In this document: positions 44,381 through 53,800 of the stretch, one piece after another | Position numbering within the stretch: the first letter of the stretch is position 1 | How the letters are laid out: every line of letters starts with the position of its first letter | DNA from: Paracoccus tibetensis | GTDB taxonomy: Bacteria > Pseudomonadota > Alphaproteobacteria > Rhodobacterales > Rhodobacteraceae | Assembly (NCBI RefSeq): GCF_900102505.1 | Contig: NZ_FMVT01000008.1 | Location: 150,400-214,399, forward strand | DNA length: 64,000 nucleotides | Direction of reading: 5' to 3' | Made by a program: the position numbers and the translations under genes | Notes under the pieces: model-generated | What the model saw: only the letters and a program-made list of their open reading frames with translations | Told to the model about the DNA's origin: nothing | Databases searched by the model: none

Positions 44381-44391
44381 GCTGCTCGCTT

Positions 44392-44413
44392 CGCCGCGGT
44401 CCCGGCCGCGGCG
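44392..44413 (+). terminator. GC-rich hairpin after glyA
   Basis: CGCCGCGG, loop TCCCGG, CCGCGGCG form a perfect 8-bp stem 12 bases after the glyA stop. No U-tract follows. The remaining 190 bases before the chemoreceptor gene show no clear feature. Confidence 0.45.
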
Positions 44414-44603
44414 GAGCCTGCCGTGACGTGCGCGTGGTGCGGCGCGACTGACCCTGTCGGTCGCCAGTTCCGTTAACCGCGACCTCCGACAAGATGCTGC
44501 GGCATCAACTAGTTCTTCACGAGTCTCGGCGTAAGCAGCGAGAGGCGGCACATGCAGATGCGCCGCGCCGACGCGCCTTTCGCTCAGATCGCAGAGAACC
44601 GAC

Positions 44604-46778
44604 ATGTTGAAGAACGTCAGACTCACCCGCCAGGTCACCGCGGGATTTGCCCTCATCCTGGCCATGCTGCTCGTGTTCGGGATGTTCACCTGGACGCAAT
44701 TGACGCGCCTCGCCGCCGTGCATAATGAGGCCGCGGCAGCCGAGCGGCGGGCCTTGGCCGTGTCGGACATCCGCGCCGGCGCCCTCAACGCAGAGCGGGC
44801 GCTCCTGCACTTCATGGAAGACGCCGAACCCACAGTCGGCCAGGAAGCCACGGCCATCATGCAAAGCGTGCACGAGCAGGTCGTCCGAATCGACCGCGAG
44901 GGGTCAATCGAGGCGGACCGACTCATCGCGCTGACGCAGAGCGAGATCCAGACGATGGACAGCTTCACGGCCGGCTACATGGAGCGCGCCGAGCGCAAGG
45001 CGCAGATCTGGACCAAGGGCATCGAGCAGCGGCGCAACCTCGAACGGCTGCAGACCCTGGCGGAGGCACGCGGCGACGCGACGCAGGCCTTCGCGGCGCT
45101 CGAGGCGAACAAGACGCTTCTTCTGATGCGGGTGCGGATCGAGTACTACCTGCAGACGATGGACGAGGCGATCTTCGCCGAGACCACGCAGCTGCAGGGC
45201 CAGCTCCAGACGCTTCTGGCCCAGCTTGCCGCCAGCTCGGCCGCTGGCGAGGAACGGCAGCTGACCCAGACCGTCCGCGAAGGCGCCGCGGAGATCTGGA
45301 CGCTGGCCGAGGCCCTGCACGGGAACGAGCCGCAGATGCACGCGCTGCTCGACACGATGCGCGAAAGCTCCGAGGCGGTGAGCGCATTCACCCAGCAGCT
45401 GCGTGCGGACGCCGTCACGACCGCCGATCGGCTGAAGCGCGAGGCATCCGCCCTGACGGACAGCACGATCACCTCGATCCTTTCCGGGGTTGGCTTCGCC
45501 CTGGTGCTGGGCGCGCTGATCGCGGCGACCCTCACCCGTCACCTCTCGCTCGGAATGAAGCGCACGGTCGAGCAGACCGGCGCGCTGGCGCGAGGCGATC
45601 TGAGCATCACGATCACCGGCGAAGACAACCGCAACGAGCTGGGCGACCTGGCGCGGGCGCTCGCGATCTTCAAGGAGAACGCGATGGAGCGCCAGCGCCT
45701 CGCGGACGAGACGCGCCGGGCCGAGGAGGCCGCCGCCGCGCGGCGCGAGGCCGAGCGGGTCGAGCAGACGCGGGTCGTAAAGGACATCGGCGACGGCCTC
45801 ACCCGCCTGGCGCGCGGCGATCTGACGACGCAGATCGCGAGCCCGCCCTCGAACCCCTTCCCTGCCGCCTATGACGTGCTGCGCCAGACCTTCAACGAGG
45901 TCATCTCTTCGCTGTCGAGCACGATGTCGCGCATCTCGGACGTGGCCGACCAGGTCCGCAGCGGCTCGGACGAGATCACCTCGGCGGCGCAGGACCTCTC
46001 GGGCCGCGTCGAGACCCAGGCCGCGACGCTGGAACAGTCCGCCGCCGCCCTGAACGAGATGAGCGAGAGCGTCCGCGCCACGGCCGAACGCGCCCGGCTT
46101 GCCGAACAGGCCAGCCTCCAAAACCGCGAGGTTGCCGAAAGCAGCGCGACGATCGTGCGCGACGCGGTGAAGGCGATGCGGGACATCGAAAAGGCCTCGG
46201 ACCAGATCACCCGGATCATCGGCGTCATCGACGACATTGCGTTCCAGACGAACCTTTTGGCGCTGAACGCCGGGGTCGAGGCCGCGCGCGCGGGCGATGC
46301 CGGCCGGGGCTTCGCGGTCGTCGCCTCCGAGGTGCGGGGCCTTGCGCAGCGCGCCTCGGATTCGGCGCGCGAGATCAAGGCGCTGATCTCGGAAAGCGCC
46401 ATGCAGGTGCAGACGGGTTCCACCCTGGTCGGCCGCACGGGCGAGAGCCTCGACGTCATCCTCGGCAAGGCGCACGAGATCTCGCAGCAGATCTCGGCCA
46501 TCGCGGTCGCGGCGAACGAGCAGGCAATCGGCCTGTCCGAGATCAACTCGGGCGTGAACCAGCTGGACGAGGTAACTCAGCAGAACGCGGCGGTCTCCGA
46601 GCAGTGCAACGCCTCGGCCGTCTCGCTCCAGCAGCGCGCGGACGACCTGATGCGCGAGATCGCGCGCTTCCAGATGGAGCAGGCCGCCCGCCCGCCCGCG
46701 CGGCGCGCTGCCGCGGCCACGGCGCCCACGCCGCCGCTGAGGGTGGTCGCGGGCGGCGGGCAGCTCTTCGAGTTCTGA
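44604..46778 (+). CDS. methyl-accepting chemotaxis protein
   Basis: 724 residues. Helix 1 (about 12-32) and helix 2 (about 290-312, [20 protein letters not shown]) bracket a 255-residue helical sensor region of the HBM/CHASE3-like type. A HAMP linker follows ([36 protein letters not shown]), then the signalling domain with the hairpin tip [41 protein letters not shown]. No C-terminal CheB/CheR pentapeptide is seen. No che genes are in the window. The ligand is unknown. GAGAA precedes ATG 44604. Confidence 0.95.
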   Translation: MLKNVRLTRQVTAGFALILAMLLVFGMFTWTQLTRLAAVHNEAAAAERRALAVSDIRAGALNAERALLHFMEDAEPTVGQEATAIMQSVHEQVVRIDREGSIEADRLIALTQSEIQTMDSFTAGYMERAERKAQIWTKGIEQRRNLERLQTLAEARGDATQAFAALEANKTLLLMRVRIEYYLQTMDEAIFAETTQLQGQLQTLLAQLAASSAAGEERQLTQTVREGAAEIWTLAEALHGNEPQMHALLDTMRESSEAVSAFTQQLRADAVTTADRLKREASALTDSTITSILSGVGFALVLGALIAATLTRHLSLGMKRTVEQTGALARGDLSITITGEDNRNELGDLARALAIFKENAMERQRLADETRRAEEAAAARREAERVEQTRVVKDIGDGLTRLARGDLTTQIASPPSNPFPAAYDVLRQTFNEVISSLSSTMSRISDVADQVRSGSDEITSAAQDLSGRVETQAATLEQSAAALNEMSESVRATAERARLAEQASLQNREVAESSATIVRDAVKAMRDIEKASDQITRIIGVIDDIAFQTNLLALNAGVEAARAGDAGRGFAVVASEVRGLAQRASDSAREIKALISESAMQVQTGSTLVGRTGESLDVILGKAHEISQQISAIAVAANEQAIGLSEINSGVNQLDEVTQQNAAVSEQCNASAVSLQQRADDLMREIARFQMEQAARPPARRAAAATAPTPPLRVVAGGGQLFEF

Positions 46779-46802
46779 GCGACGAGCGCCGAAGTGCCAC
46801 GC

Positions 46803-46836
46803 GCGCGGCAGCAGGATCTGCTGCCGCGCCGCTTCT
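46803..46836 (+). terminator. intrinsic terminator after the chemoreceptor gene
   Basis: GCGCGGCAGCAG (46803-46814), loop GAT, CTGCTGCCGCGC (46818-46829) make a perfect 12-bp stem followed by CGCTTCTGT. It starts 25 bases after the stop codon. Confidence 0.7.
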
Positions 46837-46940
46837 GTAAGGTGGTGCGACCGGGGGAAAGGCGCTTGAAGACGTCCATCGTCAGCCGCAGGCTCCGATA
46901 GCGCTCACGCAATCTGCAAGATGAACCGGTCTGCGGAAGC

Positions 46941-47357
46941 TCATCCCGCCAGGCGCTTCAGCGCGGCCTCGAACCGATGCGCATCCGCGCCAAGCTGATG
47001 CCGAAGCTCTGCCTGGAACGCCTCGGCCAGTTCGGCCAGCCTGGCCATCAGCGCGGTGCCGTCTTCCGTCAGTTCCAGCACGATCAGCCGGCGGTCACCA
47101 TCATGCGCCGACTTCCGCAGGATCCCCCGGTCCTCGAGACGGGACGCGGCGCGGCTGACGATCGACTTCTCGAGGCTGACCTTGGCCGTGATGTCGCGCA
47201 CGCTCGCCGCCCCGGAATGGCCCAGATGCGCAAGAACGCGCCATTCCGGGATGCTCAACCCCGCCTCGGCGGCATAGCGCGCAGCAAAACGCCGGCTCAC
47301 CTCGGTCGCGGCGACCGAGAGGCGGTAGGGCAGAAACTCATCCAGCACGAACGGCAA
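46941..47357 (-). CDS. MarR family transcriptional regulator of homogentisate catabolism
   Basis: 138 residues with the MarR winged helix: LSIPEWRVLAHLGHSGAASVRDITAKVSLEKSIVSRAASRLEDRGIL, wing DGDRRLIVLELTEDG. The start is inferred to be TTG at 47357, because AGGAGGAG lies six bases before it and the codons after it (PFVLDEFLPYRLS) match the usual MarR beginning. Upstream ATGs at 47390 and 47393 would place the first operator at the start codon. Divergent from hmgA and probably its repressor. Confidence 0.88.
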   Translation of the reverse strand: MPFVLDEFLPYRLSVAATEVSRRFAARYAAEAGLSIPEWRVLAHLGHSGAASVRDITAKVSLEKSIVSRAASRLEDRGILRKSAHDGDRRLIVLELTEDGTALMARLAELAEAFQAELRHQLGADAHRFEAALKRLAG

Positions 47358-47392
47358 GCGCGACTCCTCCTGAGCGCAAGCTGACCACATCA

Positions 47393-47410
47393 TCGTTGCA
47401 TCCGCAACGA
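47393..47410. promoter_or_regulatory. operator 1 of the marR-hmgA region
   Basis: TCGTTGC-ATCC-GCAACGA is a perfect inverted repeat with 7-base arms. It lies three bases upstream of the hmgA -35 box and 36 bases before the proposed marR start. It shares its half-sites with operator 2, as expected for a MarR dimer. Confidence 0.65.
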
Positions 47411-47412
47411 CA

Positions 47413-47441
47413 TTGACGTTCGCCCCGGACGGCGATAGGAT
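47413..47441 (+). promoter_or_regulatory. hmgA promoter
   Basis: TTGACG (47413-47418), 17 bases, TAGGAT (47436-47441). Transcription would start near 47448, in the middle of operator 2. Confidence 0.5.
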
Positions 47442-47458
47442 CATTGCAGCTGCAACGA
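47441..47458. promoter_or_regulatory. operator 2 of the marR-hmgA region
   Basis: TCATTGCAGCTGCAACGA is an 18-bp inverted repeat with one mismatch. Its centre is 48 bases from the centre of operator 1, and it covers the predicted hmgA transcription start. Binding here would block hmgA directly. Confidence 0.65.
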
Positions 47459-47475
47459 CTTGCGGAGGGACCGAC

Positions 47476-48825
47476 ATGACCGTCCGAGAGACGACCGCCG
47501 CCCAATCGGGCCTCGGCGCGCATGCGGGCTACATGCCCGGCTTCGGCAACGACTTCGAGACCGAGGCGCTACCCGGCGCGCTGCCGCAGGGTCAGAACAG
47601 CCCGCAGAAATGCAATTACGGCCTTTATGCCGAGCAGCTTTCGGGCACCGCCTTCACCGCCCCACGCGGGCAGAACGAGCGGACCTGGTGCTACCGCATC
47701 CGTCCCTCGGTCCATCACACGGGCCGCTTCACGCCCATCGACGTGCCGCATTGGAAGACCGCGCCGAACGTGGTGCCGAACGTCACCAGCCTCGGGCAGT
47801 ATCGGTGGGACCCGGTGCCGGTGCCCGAGGAGGCGCTGACCTGGATCACCGGGATGCGGACGATCACCACGGCGGGCGACGTCAACATCCAGGTCGGTAT
47901 GGCCAGCCATGTCTACCTGGTGACGCGGTCGATGGAGGACGAGTATTTCTTCTCGGCAGACAGCGAACTGTTGGTCGTGCCGCAAGAGGGACGGCTGCGC
48001 TTCTGCACGGAACTTGGCGTCATCGACCTCGAGCCGAAGGAGATCGCGATCCTGCCGCGCGGGCTCGTCTACCGGGTCGAGCTGCCGGACGGCCCGGCGC
48101 GCGGCTTTGTCTGCGAGAACTACGGGCAGAAGTTCGACCTGCCGCATCGCGGGCCGATCGGGGCCAATTGCCTGGCGAACCCGCGCGACTTCAAGTGCCC
48201 GGTCGCGGCCTTCGAGGATCGCGAGACCCCGTCCCGCGTCGTCATCAAGTGGTGCGGCCAGTTCCACGAGACCCATATCGGGCATTCGCCGCTGGACGTG
48301 GTGGCCTGGCACGGGAACTACTGCGCCTACAAGTACGACCTCAGGACCTACTCCCCGGTCGGCGCGATCCTCTTCGATCATCCGGACCCGTCGATCTTCA
48401 CCGTGCTGACCGCACCCTCGGGTCAGGAGGGGACGGCGAACATCGACTTCGTCCTCTTCCGCGAGCGCTGGCTGGTGGCCGAGCACAGCTTCCGCCCGCC
48501 CTGGTATCACAAGAACATCATGTCCGAGCTGATGGGCAACATCTACGGCCAGTATGACGCCAAGCCCCAGGGCTTCGCGCCGGGCGGGATCAGCCTGCAC
48601 AACTGCATGCTGCCCCACGGCCCCGACCGCGACGCCTTCGAGGGCGCCTCCAATGCCGAGCTGAAGCCGCACAAGCTGGAGAACACGATGTCCTTCATGT
48701 TCGAGACGCGCTTTCCCCAGCACCTGACCGAATGGGCCGCGACCGAGGCGCCGATGCAGCAGGAATATGTCGAGGTCTGGCAGCGCCTGGAGAAGAAGTT
48801 CGACGGCACGCCCGGCGTGAAGTGA
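47476..48825 (+). CDS. hmgA: homogentisate 1,2-dioxygenase
   Basis: A ring-cleaving iron enzyme of phenylalanine and tyrosine degradation that makes maleylacetoacetate. 449 residues. The start [25 protein letters not shown] is highly characteristic. Iron-ligand motifs [30 protein letters not shown] and [13 protein letters not shown] are present. GCGGAGGG precedes ATG 47476. fahA follows after 13 bases, forming the hmgA-fahA operon. The isomerase maiA is not in the window. Confidence 0.98.
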   Translation: MTVRETTAAQSGLGAHAGYMPGFGNDFETEALPGALPQGQNSPQKCNYGLYAEQLSGTAFTAPRGQNERTWCYRIRPSVHHTGRFTPIDVPHWKTAPNVVPNVTSLGQYRWDPVPVPEEALTWITGMRTITTAGDVNIQVGMASHVYLVTRSMEDEYFFSADSELLVVPQEGRLRFCTELGVIDLEPKEIAILPRGLVYRVELPDGPARGFVCENYGQKFDLPHRGPIGANCLANPRDFKCPVAAFEDRETPSRVVIKWCGQFHETHIGHSPLDVVAWHGNYCAYKYDLRTYSPVGAILFDHPDPSIFTVLTAPSGQEGTANIDFVLFRERWLVAEHSFRPPWYHKNIMSELMGNIYGQYDAKPQGFAPGGISLHNCMLPHGPDRDAFEGASNAELKPHKLENTMSFMFETRFPQHLTEWAATEAPMQQEYVEVWQRLEKKFDGTPGVK

Positions 48826-48838
48826 GGGACCGGCGCCG

Positions 48839-50059
48839 ATGGCAAAGGAAGCTGTGACAGGCCTGCTGCGCTCGCGCGTCGCCAGCGCCAACGCGCCGGG
48901 CTGCGAGTTTCCGCTGAACAACCTGCCCTATGGCGTCTTCTCGAACGGCGGGCCCGCACGCTGCGGCGTCGCCATCGGCGACATGATCCTGGATCTCGCC
49001 GCCTGCGAGGCCGAGGGGCTGCTGGATGCCGGTGGCTGCTTCTCTGCCCCGGCGCTGAACGACTTCATGTCGCGGGGACGGGCCGAGTGGGACCGGTTGC
49101 GGGCCGAGATCACGCGCCTTCTGGCCGAGGGCGAGACGCGGCCCGTGCCGCTGGTACCGATGGCGGGTGCGCGACTGCACCTGCCGATCCGGGTCGCCGA
49201 GTTCACCGACTTCTACGCCTCGCGCCACCATGCCTTCAACGTCGGCTGCCTGTTCCGCGGCCCCGAGAACGCCCTGCCGCCGCAATGGACGCACATGCCC
49301 ATCGGCTATAACGGGCGCGCCTCGTCGGTGGTCGTGTCGGGCACGCCGGTCCGGCGCCCGATGGGGCAGGTCCGCGGCGAGGACGGCCCGCTGTGGTCGC
49401 CGAGCCGCCGCCTGGACCTGGAACTGGAGCTGGGCGCCATTGTCGGCGCAGAGAGCGAGATGGGCCGGCGGCTATCGGTCGAGGAGGCCGAGGCAATGAT
49501 CTTCGGCTACGTGCTGCTGAACGACTGGTCCGCGCGCGACGTGCAGGCGTGGGAGTATCAGCCGCTCGGCCCGTTCCAGTCCAAGGCGCTCGGAACGACT
49601 ATCAGCCCCTGGATCGTCACGCAGGCCGCGCTGGAGCCGTTCCGCTGCGCGGGCGCGCCGCGCGAGAACCCCCTCCTGCCCTATCTGCGCGAGGAGCGGC
49701 CGGGGCTTTACGACCTGACGCTTGGCTGGCGGATGAACGGGCAGAGCATGGCCGAGACGAACTACAGCCAGATGTATTACTCCTCGGCGCAGCAGCTGGC
49801 GCATCACGCGGTCTCGGGCTGCCCGATGCGGGTGGGGGATCTTCTGGGATCGGGCACGGTCTCGGGTCCGACGCGCGATCAGACCGGCGCGCTGCTGGAA
49901 ATGACACGGGGCGGTGCCGAGCCGGTCCTTGTGGGCGATGCCCAGAGGACCTTCCTCGAGGATGGCGACGAGGTCGAGCTATACGGTTACGCAGAGGCGG
50001 CCGATTACCGGATCGGCTTTGGCCCCTGCTTGGGGCGCATCCTGCCCGCGGTAGAGTAG
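48839..50059 (+). CDS. fahA: fumarylacetoacetase
   Basis: Last enzyme of homogentisate breakdown; it splits fumarylacetoacetate into fumarate and acetoacetate. 406 residues. The N-terminal SH3-like part contains FPLNNLPYGVFS. The catalytic region is DFYASRHHAFNVG, metal ligands lie in LDLELELGAIVG and LLNDWSARDVQAWEYQPLGPF, and KALGTTISPW is conserved. Second gene of the hmgA operon. Confidence 0.97.
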   Translation: MAKEAVTGLLRSRVASANAPGCEFPLNNLPYGVFSNGGPARCGVAIGDMILDLAACEAEGLLDAGGCFSAPALNDFMSRGRAEWDRLRAEITRLLAEGETRPVPLVPMAGARLHLPIRVAEFTDFYASRHHAFNVGCLFRGPENALPPQWTHMPIGYNGRASSVVVSGTPVRRPMGQVRGEDGPLWSPSRRLDLELELGAIVGAESEMGRRLSVEEAEAMIFGYVLLNDWSARDVQAWEYQPLGPFQSKALGTTISPWIVTQAALEPFRCAGAPRENPLLPYLREERPGLYDLTLGWRMNGQSMAETNYSQMYYSSAQQLAHHAVSGCPMRVGDLLGSGTVSGPTRDQTGALLEMTRGGAEPVLVGDAQRTFLEDGDEVELYGYAEAADYRIGFGPCLGRILPAVE

Positions 50060-50080
50060 CTGCGCCGCTTCCCGGCGCAG

Positions 50081-50116
50081 CGACAGGCAGGCCCGCAACG
50101 GCGGGCCTGCTGGTTC
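50081..50116 (+). terminator. intrinsic terminator after fahA
   Basis: GCAGGCCCGC, loop AAC, GGCGGGCCTGC followed by TGGTTCT forms a strong stem downstream of the fahA stop. It may also serve the convergent stress gene. Confidence 0.65.
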
Positions 50117-50126
50117 TAGGCGCCGA

Positions 50127-51020
50127 TCACCGGTCCGTGCGCGACGGGTTGGTGCGGTCGTCCTCGACCTCGACTTCGGTGTGGCGGACGGTGTCAGAGA
50201 CGGTCTCCTGATGGCTGTCGCTCACCTTGCGCAGGCCGATCTCCTCGACGACGCGCGCTTCCTTGGCGACGACGGCCTCCTCGCGGTGCTCTTCGGCTTC
50301 CAACGTGCGGTCGCGGAAGTCCTCGGAGTCATGGGCGGCGCGGTCCACCGGGCGGCGCTCCAGCTCGACCCGCTCGTCGTGGAGATTCACGGTCTCGCTG
50401 ACCGGCTCCTCGACGGTGTAGGCGCGCACGCGGACGCGGCCGTGGCTGATGTCGCGCTTGCCGACGCTGAGGCGCTCCTCGACGACGGGGATGCTCTCGT
50501 CGCGGCCCATCTCGCGGTGCTCGCCCTCGTGGTGGGGGCGCATCTCGGAATAGCCCGCCTCCTCGTAGCCTGGGGTGCCGGTCGCGCCGGGCACGCCGCC
50601 GGCGGCATAGGCGCTGGATTCGTAGCCGCCCCAGCCCTCGGAGCGCCAGCTGGCCTCGCGCTCGCCGAGATCGACCGTGCCGTCATCGTCCAGAATGTCC
50701 AGCGCCGTCTCGTACTCGGTCGCGTCAAGGTTCGAGGCGGTCACGAGGCAGCTGCCGCGCGACAGTCCCTCGGCATAGGTGTAGCGGTCTTCCTCGGGGA
50801 AGAAGAAGTCGCTGAGGCTGTCCCAGAAGCCCTTGTCGGCGTTCGGGTCGCGCGCCGTTCCGGCGCCGGCGGCCGAGCCCTCGACCATGCGGATGCTGCT
50901 GCTGGGCAGGCCGGCGGCCTTCAGGCGGTCGACCGCGCGATGCGCCTCGCTCACGCTGTCGAACATGGCCGAGACGGAGCGGTTCGAGCCGCTCATCGAA
51001 GTTTCGCTGTCATAGGTCAT
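50127..51020 (-). CDS. DUF2382 protein with N-terminal general-stress-protein-17M-like domain
   Basis: 297 residues. The N-terminal part (about 12-110, SVSAMFDSVSEAHRAVDRLKAAGLP then SCLVTASN) resembles the GSP17M/YflT stress domain. A Gly/Tyr-rich linker follows. The C-terminal 120 residues (IPVVEERLSVGKRDISHGRVRVRAYTVEEPVSETVNL) are DUF2382, seen in Deinococcus and other stress-tolerant bacteria. No signal peptide. It overlaps the upstream gene by 11 bases, so the two are coupled. Function unknown; a stress role is likely. Confidence 0.85.
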   Translation of the reverse strand: MTYDSETSMSGSNRSVSAMFDSVSEAHRAVDRLKAAGLPSSSIRMVEGSAAGAGTARDPNADKGFWDSLSDFFFPEEDRYTYAEGLSRGSCLVTASNLDATEYETALDILDDDGTVDLGEREASWRSEGWGGYESSAYAAGGVPGATGTPGYEEAGYSEMRPHHEGEHREMGRDESIPVVEERLSVGKRDISHGRVRVRAYTVEEPVSETVNLHDERVELERRPVDRAAHDSEDFRDRTLEAEEHREEAVVAKEARVVEEIGLRKVSDSHQETVSDTVRHTEVEVEDDRTNPSRTDR

Positions 51021-51444
51021 TCTGTGCGTCCTTTGCTTTCATGATCGAGTCGTCCGTCTGGACGTCGTCGGGCGGGAGGCGGGCGACATGGGCCGTCTGG
51101 CGGCGCGTCGAGACCGGGAGCTCGGTCGTCTCGACACGCTCGGTCCGGCGGATGTGCAGCTCTTCCTTGAGGTAAAGCTCGCGCGTGACGACGACGCGTT
51201 CCTCGACGACGGGGACGATCGTCAGATCGCCCTCGGTCACGATGTCCGGAATCCTGTCGATCCTGCGATCGACCGGCACCCGCTCGACATCGACATGCGT
51301 GCTGGTCAGATCGACCGGCACCAGGCTGTCGACCGTCTCGGTCCGCGTCTCCACCCGCACGCGGCCGGTGACGCGCATCGTCTTGCTGATCTCGAGCTGC
51401 TCTTCCATGACCGGAAGAACCGCTTCGTCGCGCCTGTCTGTCAT
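51010..51444 (-). CDS. DUF2382 family protein, short form
   Basis: 144 residues of DUF2382 only: AVLPVMEEQLEISKTMRVTGRVRVETRTETV, then a mirror-like second unit IVPVVEERVVVTRELYLKEELHIRRTERVET. Two copies of the same beta-hairpin pattern are thus visible. GGGAGG lies six bases before ATG 51444, which is chosen over the upstream TTG. It is the first gene of the DUF2382 operon and probably arose with its neighbour by duplication. Confidence 0.85.
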   Translation of the reverse strand: MTDRRDEAVLPVMEEQLEISKTMRVTGRVRVETRTETVDSLVPVDLTSTHVDVERVPVDRRIDRIPDIVTEGDLTIVPVVEERVVVTRELYLKEELHIRRTERVETTELPVSTRRQTAHVARLPPDDVQTDDSIMKAKDAQNDL

Positions 51445-51467
51445 CGTCAACCTCCCGATGGGAGAGC

Positions 51468-51492
51468 AACATGGAGGCCCGTTCTTTGTTCC
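51468..51492 (-). promoter_or_regulatory. possible EcfG-type promoter of the DUF2382 operon (GGAAC-N16-TGTT)
   Basis: On the minus strand, GGAAC (51492-51488), 16 bases, TGTT (51471-51468). One base differs from consensus. The transcript would begin about 17 bases before the ATG with the GGGAGG ribosome binding site just inside it. Confidence 0.4.
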
Positions 51493-51620
51493 TGCGCAGT
51501 TGCGCGCACTCGGCGGAGGCGCGCCGCGCCGGGGGCGGTTATGCCAGGATGGCGCCTATCGCCGGCAGCGCGCCGGGTCGGAGGGAACCCGATGCGAGCG
51601 GAGGTAACGGCCAACCGCGT

Positions 51621-52715
51621 CTAGAGAGGCTGCCAAGCCCCGTCCGCGCGGCTGGAGCGCAGGCAGGCCGCAACGAAGCGCATCCCGTCGAGGCCGTCCT
51701 GGATGCCCGGCAGGCCCGGCGGCACGCGGCCCGCGGCGATGGCATCGGCGGCGTCGGTGTAGATCGAGGCGAATGCTTCCAGATACCCCTCGGCGTGACC
51801 CGAAGGCAGCCGCGCGCTGCCCATGAACTCGGGACCGCCGCGCGTCAGGGTCTGCGAGGGCTCGCCAAGCCGCGTCAGGCGCAGGCGGTTGGGATCGGCA
51901 TGGGTCCAGTCGAGCCCGGCCTTGTCCCCCATCACCCGCAGCCGCACCTCGTTGTCCGAGCCCGACGCGACCTGACTGGTCCACAGCATCCCCTTCGCGC
52001 CATCGGCAAAGCGCAGCATCGCGTGGCCGTTGTCGTCGATCTGCCGTCCGGGCAGGAAGGCGGTCAGCTCGGCCGCGACCTCGGTGATCGGCAGCCCCGA
52101 GACATAGGTCGCCAGATGCGCGGCATGGGTGCCGATATCGGCGATGGCCCCGCCCTCGCCGCCGAGGGCCGGATCGGCGCGCCAGCCCTGCTGCTCGGCG
52201 CGGCCGGGGCGGGCGAGCCAGTCCGCGACGAACTCCGCATGGACCAGCCGGATGCGGCCCAGCTGCCCCTCGGCCACCAGCCGCCGCGCCTCGCGGATCA
52301 TCGGGTAGCCCGAATAGCTGTAGGTCAGGATCAGCAGCGCCTTCGTGGCCTCGGTCAGGCGCGCCAGTTCCTCGGCCTCGGGCAGGGTCGCGGTCAGCGG
52401 CTTGTCGAGGATCACGTGGATCCCCGCTTCAAGAAACGCCCGCGCCACCGGCAGGTGCAGGTGGTTCGGCGTCACGACCGAGACGGCGCGGATGCCGTCC
52501 GGCCGTGCCGCCTCGGCCCGCGCCATCTCGCGCCAGTCGTGGTAGGAGCGCTCCAGCCCGATCGCCTCGGCCGAGGCCGCCGCCCGCCCGGCATCCGAGG
52601 ACAAGGCCCCCGCGACTAGCGCGAACCGGTCGTCGATCCGCGCCGCGATGCGGTGCACGGCGCCGATGAAGGCGCCCTGCCCGCCCCCGACCATGCCGAG
52701 GGGGATGCGCTGCAT
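51621..52715 (-). CDS. Gfo/Idh/MocA family oxidoreductase 1 (sugar cassette)
   Basis: 364 residues. The N-terminal Rossmann fold starts PLGMVGGGQGAFIGAVHR, and the catalytic region contains VILDKPLT (the family EKP with Asp in place of Glu). IADIGTHAAHLATYV is the second conserved site. It would oxidise or reduce a sugar with NAD(P). It ends the cassette and follows the isomerase-like gene by one base, so the two are coupled. The substrate is unknown; a 3-keto-sugar is a reasonable guess. Confidence 0.9.
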   Translation of the reverse strand: MQRIPLGMVGGGQGAFIGAVHRIAARIDDRFALVAGALSSDAGRAAASAEAIGLERSYHDWREMARAEAARPDGIRAVSVVTPNHLHLPVARAFLEAGIHVILDKPLTATLPEAEELARLTEATKALLILTYSYSGYPMIREARRLVAEGQLGRIRLVHAEFVADWLARPGRAEQQGWRADPALGGEGGAIADIGTHAAHLATYVSGLPITEVAAELTAFLPGRQIDDNGHAMLRFADGAKGMLWTSQVASGSDNEVRLRVMGDKAGLDWTHADPNRLRLTRLGEPSQTLTRGGPEFMGSARLPSGHAEGYLEAFASIYTDAADAIAAGRVPPGLPGIQDGLDGMRFVAACLRSSRADGAWQPL

Positions 52716-52716
52716 G

Positions 52717-53787
52717 CTAGTCCAGACCCAGCATGGACCGAAGCGCGCCGCGGTCAGGTGCGTCGCCGCCGGCGAAATCGTCGAAGGCGGTCTCGGTGGG
52801 CTCGATCAGATGCGCCTCGATGAAGGGCGCGCCTTCGGCCGCGCCTTGCGCCGCCGACTTGATGCAGCATTCCCATTCCAGCACCGCCCAGCCCCGGTAG
52901 CCGGCCAGCGTCAGGCGCGAGAAGACGCCCGCGAAGTCGACCTGCCCGTCGCCCAGGCTACGGAACCGGCCTGCCCGGTCCGTCCAGCCCGAAAAGCCGG
53001 AATACACCCCCTGTCGGGCCGAGGGCAGGAACTCGGCATCCTTGACGTGGAAGGCGCGGATGCGGCTGGCGTAATGGTCAATGAAGCCGAGGTAATCCAG
53101 CTGCTGCAGCACGAAATGCGAAGGATCGTAGTTGATCGCGACGCGGGCGTGGTTGCCGGTCTCCTCGAGGAACCGCTCGAAGCTGGCGCCGTCCATCAGG
53201 TCCTCGCCCGGATGCAGCTCATAGGCGTAATCGACGCCCTGCTCCTCATGCGCGTCGAGGATCGGCTGCCAGCGGCGGGCGAGTTCGGCAAAGGCCTCGT
53301 CGATCAGGCCGGCCGGCCGCTGCGGCCAAGGGTAGAGATATGGCCAAGCGAGCGCGCCGGAAAAGCCGACCTGCACGTCGAGGCCCAGATGGCGCGAGGC
53401 GCGGGCGGCCTTGATGACCTGCCCCGCCGCCCATTCCGACTGCTCGCGCGGCTTGCCCCGCAGCTCGGCCGGCGCGAAGCCGTCGAACTGCGCGGCATAG
53501 GCCGGATGCACCGCGACCAGCTGGCCCTGCATGTGGGTGGACAGCTCGGTGATCTCGACGCCGGCCTCGCGGCAGATGCCCGCGATCTCGTCGCAGTAGT
53601 CCTTGGACTCGGCCGCCCGGTCGAGGTCGATGAAGCGCGGATCGACCGGCAGCTGGATGCCGCGATAGCCGAGATCCGCAGCCCATCGCGCGATGTTCGG
53701 CAGGCTGTCGAAGGGCGCCGCGTCGCCGGCGAACTGCGCGAGGAAGATGGCGGGGCCCTTGATGCCCCGCTGGTGCTCGGTTGCCAT
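52717..53787 (-). CDS. sugar phosphate isomerase/epimerase-like TIM-barrel protein 1
   Basis: 356 residues of the xylose-isomerase-like AP-endonuclease-2 fold. The metal site can be traced: YELHPGE (Glu), INYDPSHF (Asp, His), AFHVKD (His, Asp) and LEWE (Glu). The loop YSGFSGWTDRAGRFRSLGDGQVDF is typical of proteins paired with Gfo/Idh dehydrogenases. Some relatives catalyse beta-elimination on 3-keto-glycosides. AAAGGAG precedes ATG 53787. It lies between the two dehydrogenase genes. Confidence 0.88.
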   Translation of the reverse strand: MATEHQRGIKGPAIFLAQFAGDAAPFDSLPNIARWAADLGYRGIQLPVDPRFIDLDRAAESKDYCDEIAGICREAGVEITELSTHMQGQLVAVHPAYAAQFDGFAPAELRGKPREQSEWAAGQVIKAARASRHLGLDVQVGFSGALAWPYLYPWPQRPAGLIDEAFAELARRWQPILDAHEEQGVDYAYELHPGEDLMDGASFERFLEETGNHARVAINYDPSHFVLQQLDYLGFIDHYASRIRAFHVKDAEFLPSARQGVYSGFSGWTDRAGRFRSLGDGQVDFAGVFSRLTLAGYRGWAVLEWECCIKSAAQGAAEGAPFIEAHLIEPTETAFDDFAGGDAPDRGALRSMLGLD

Positions 53788-53800
53788 GATGGCTCCTTTC

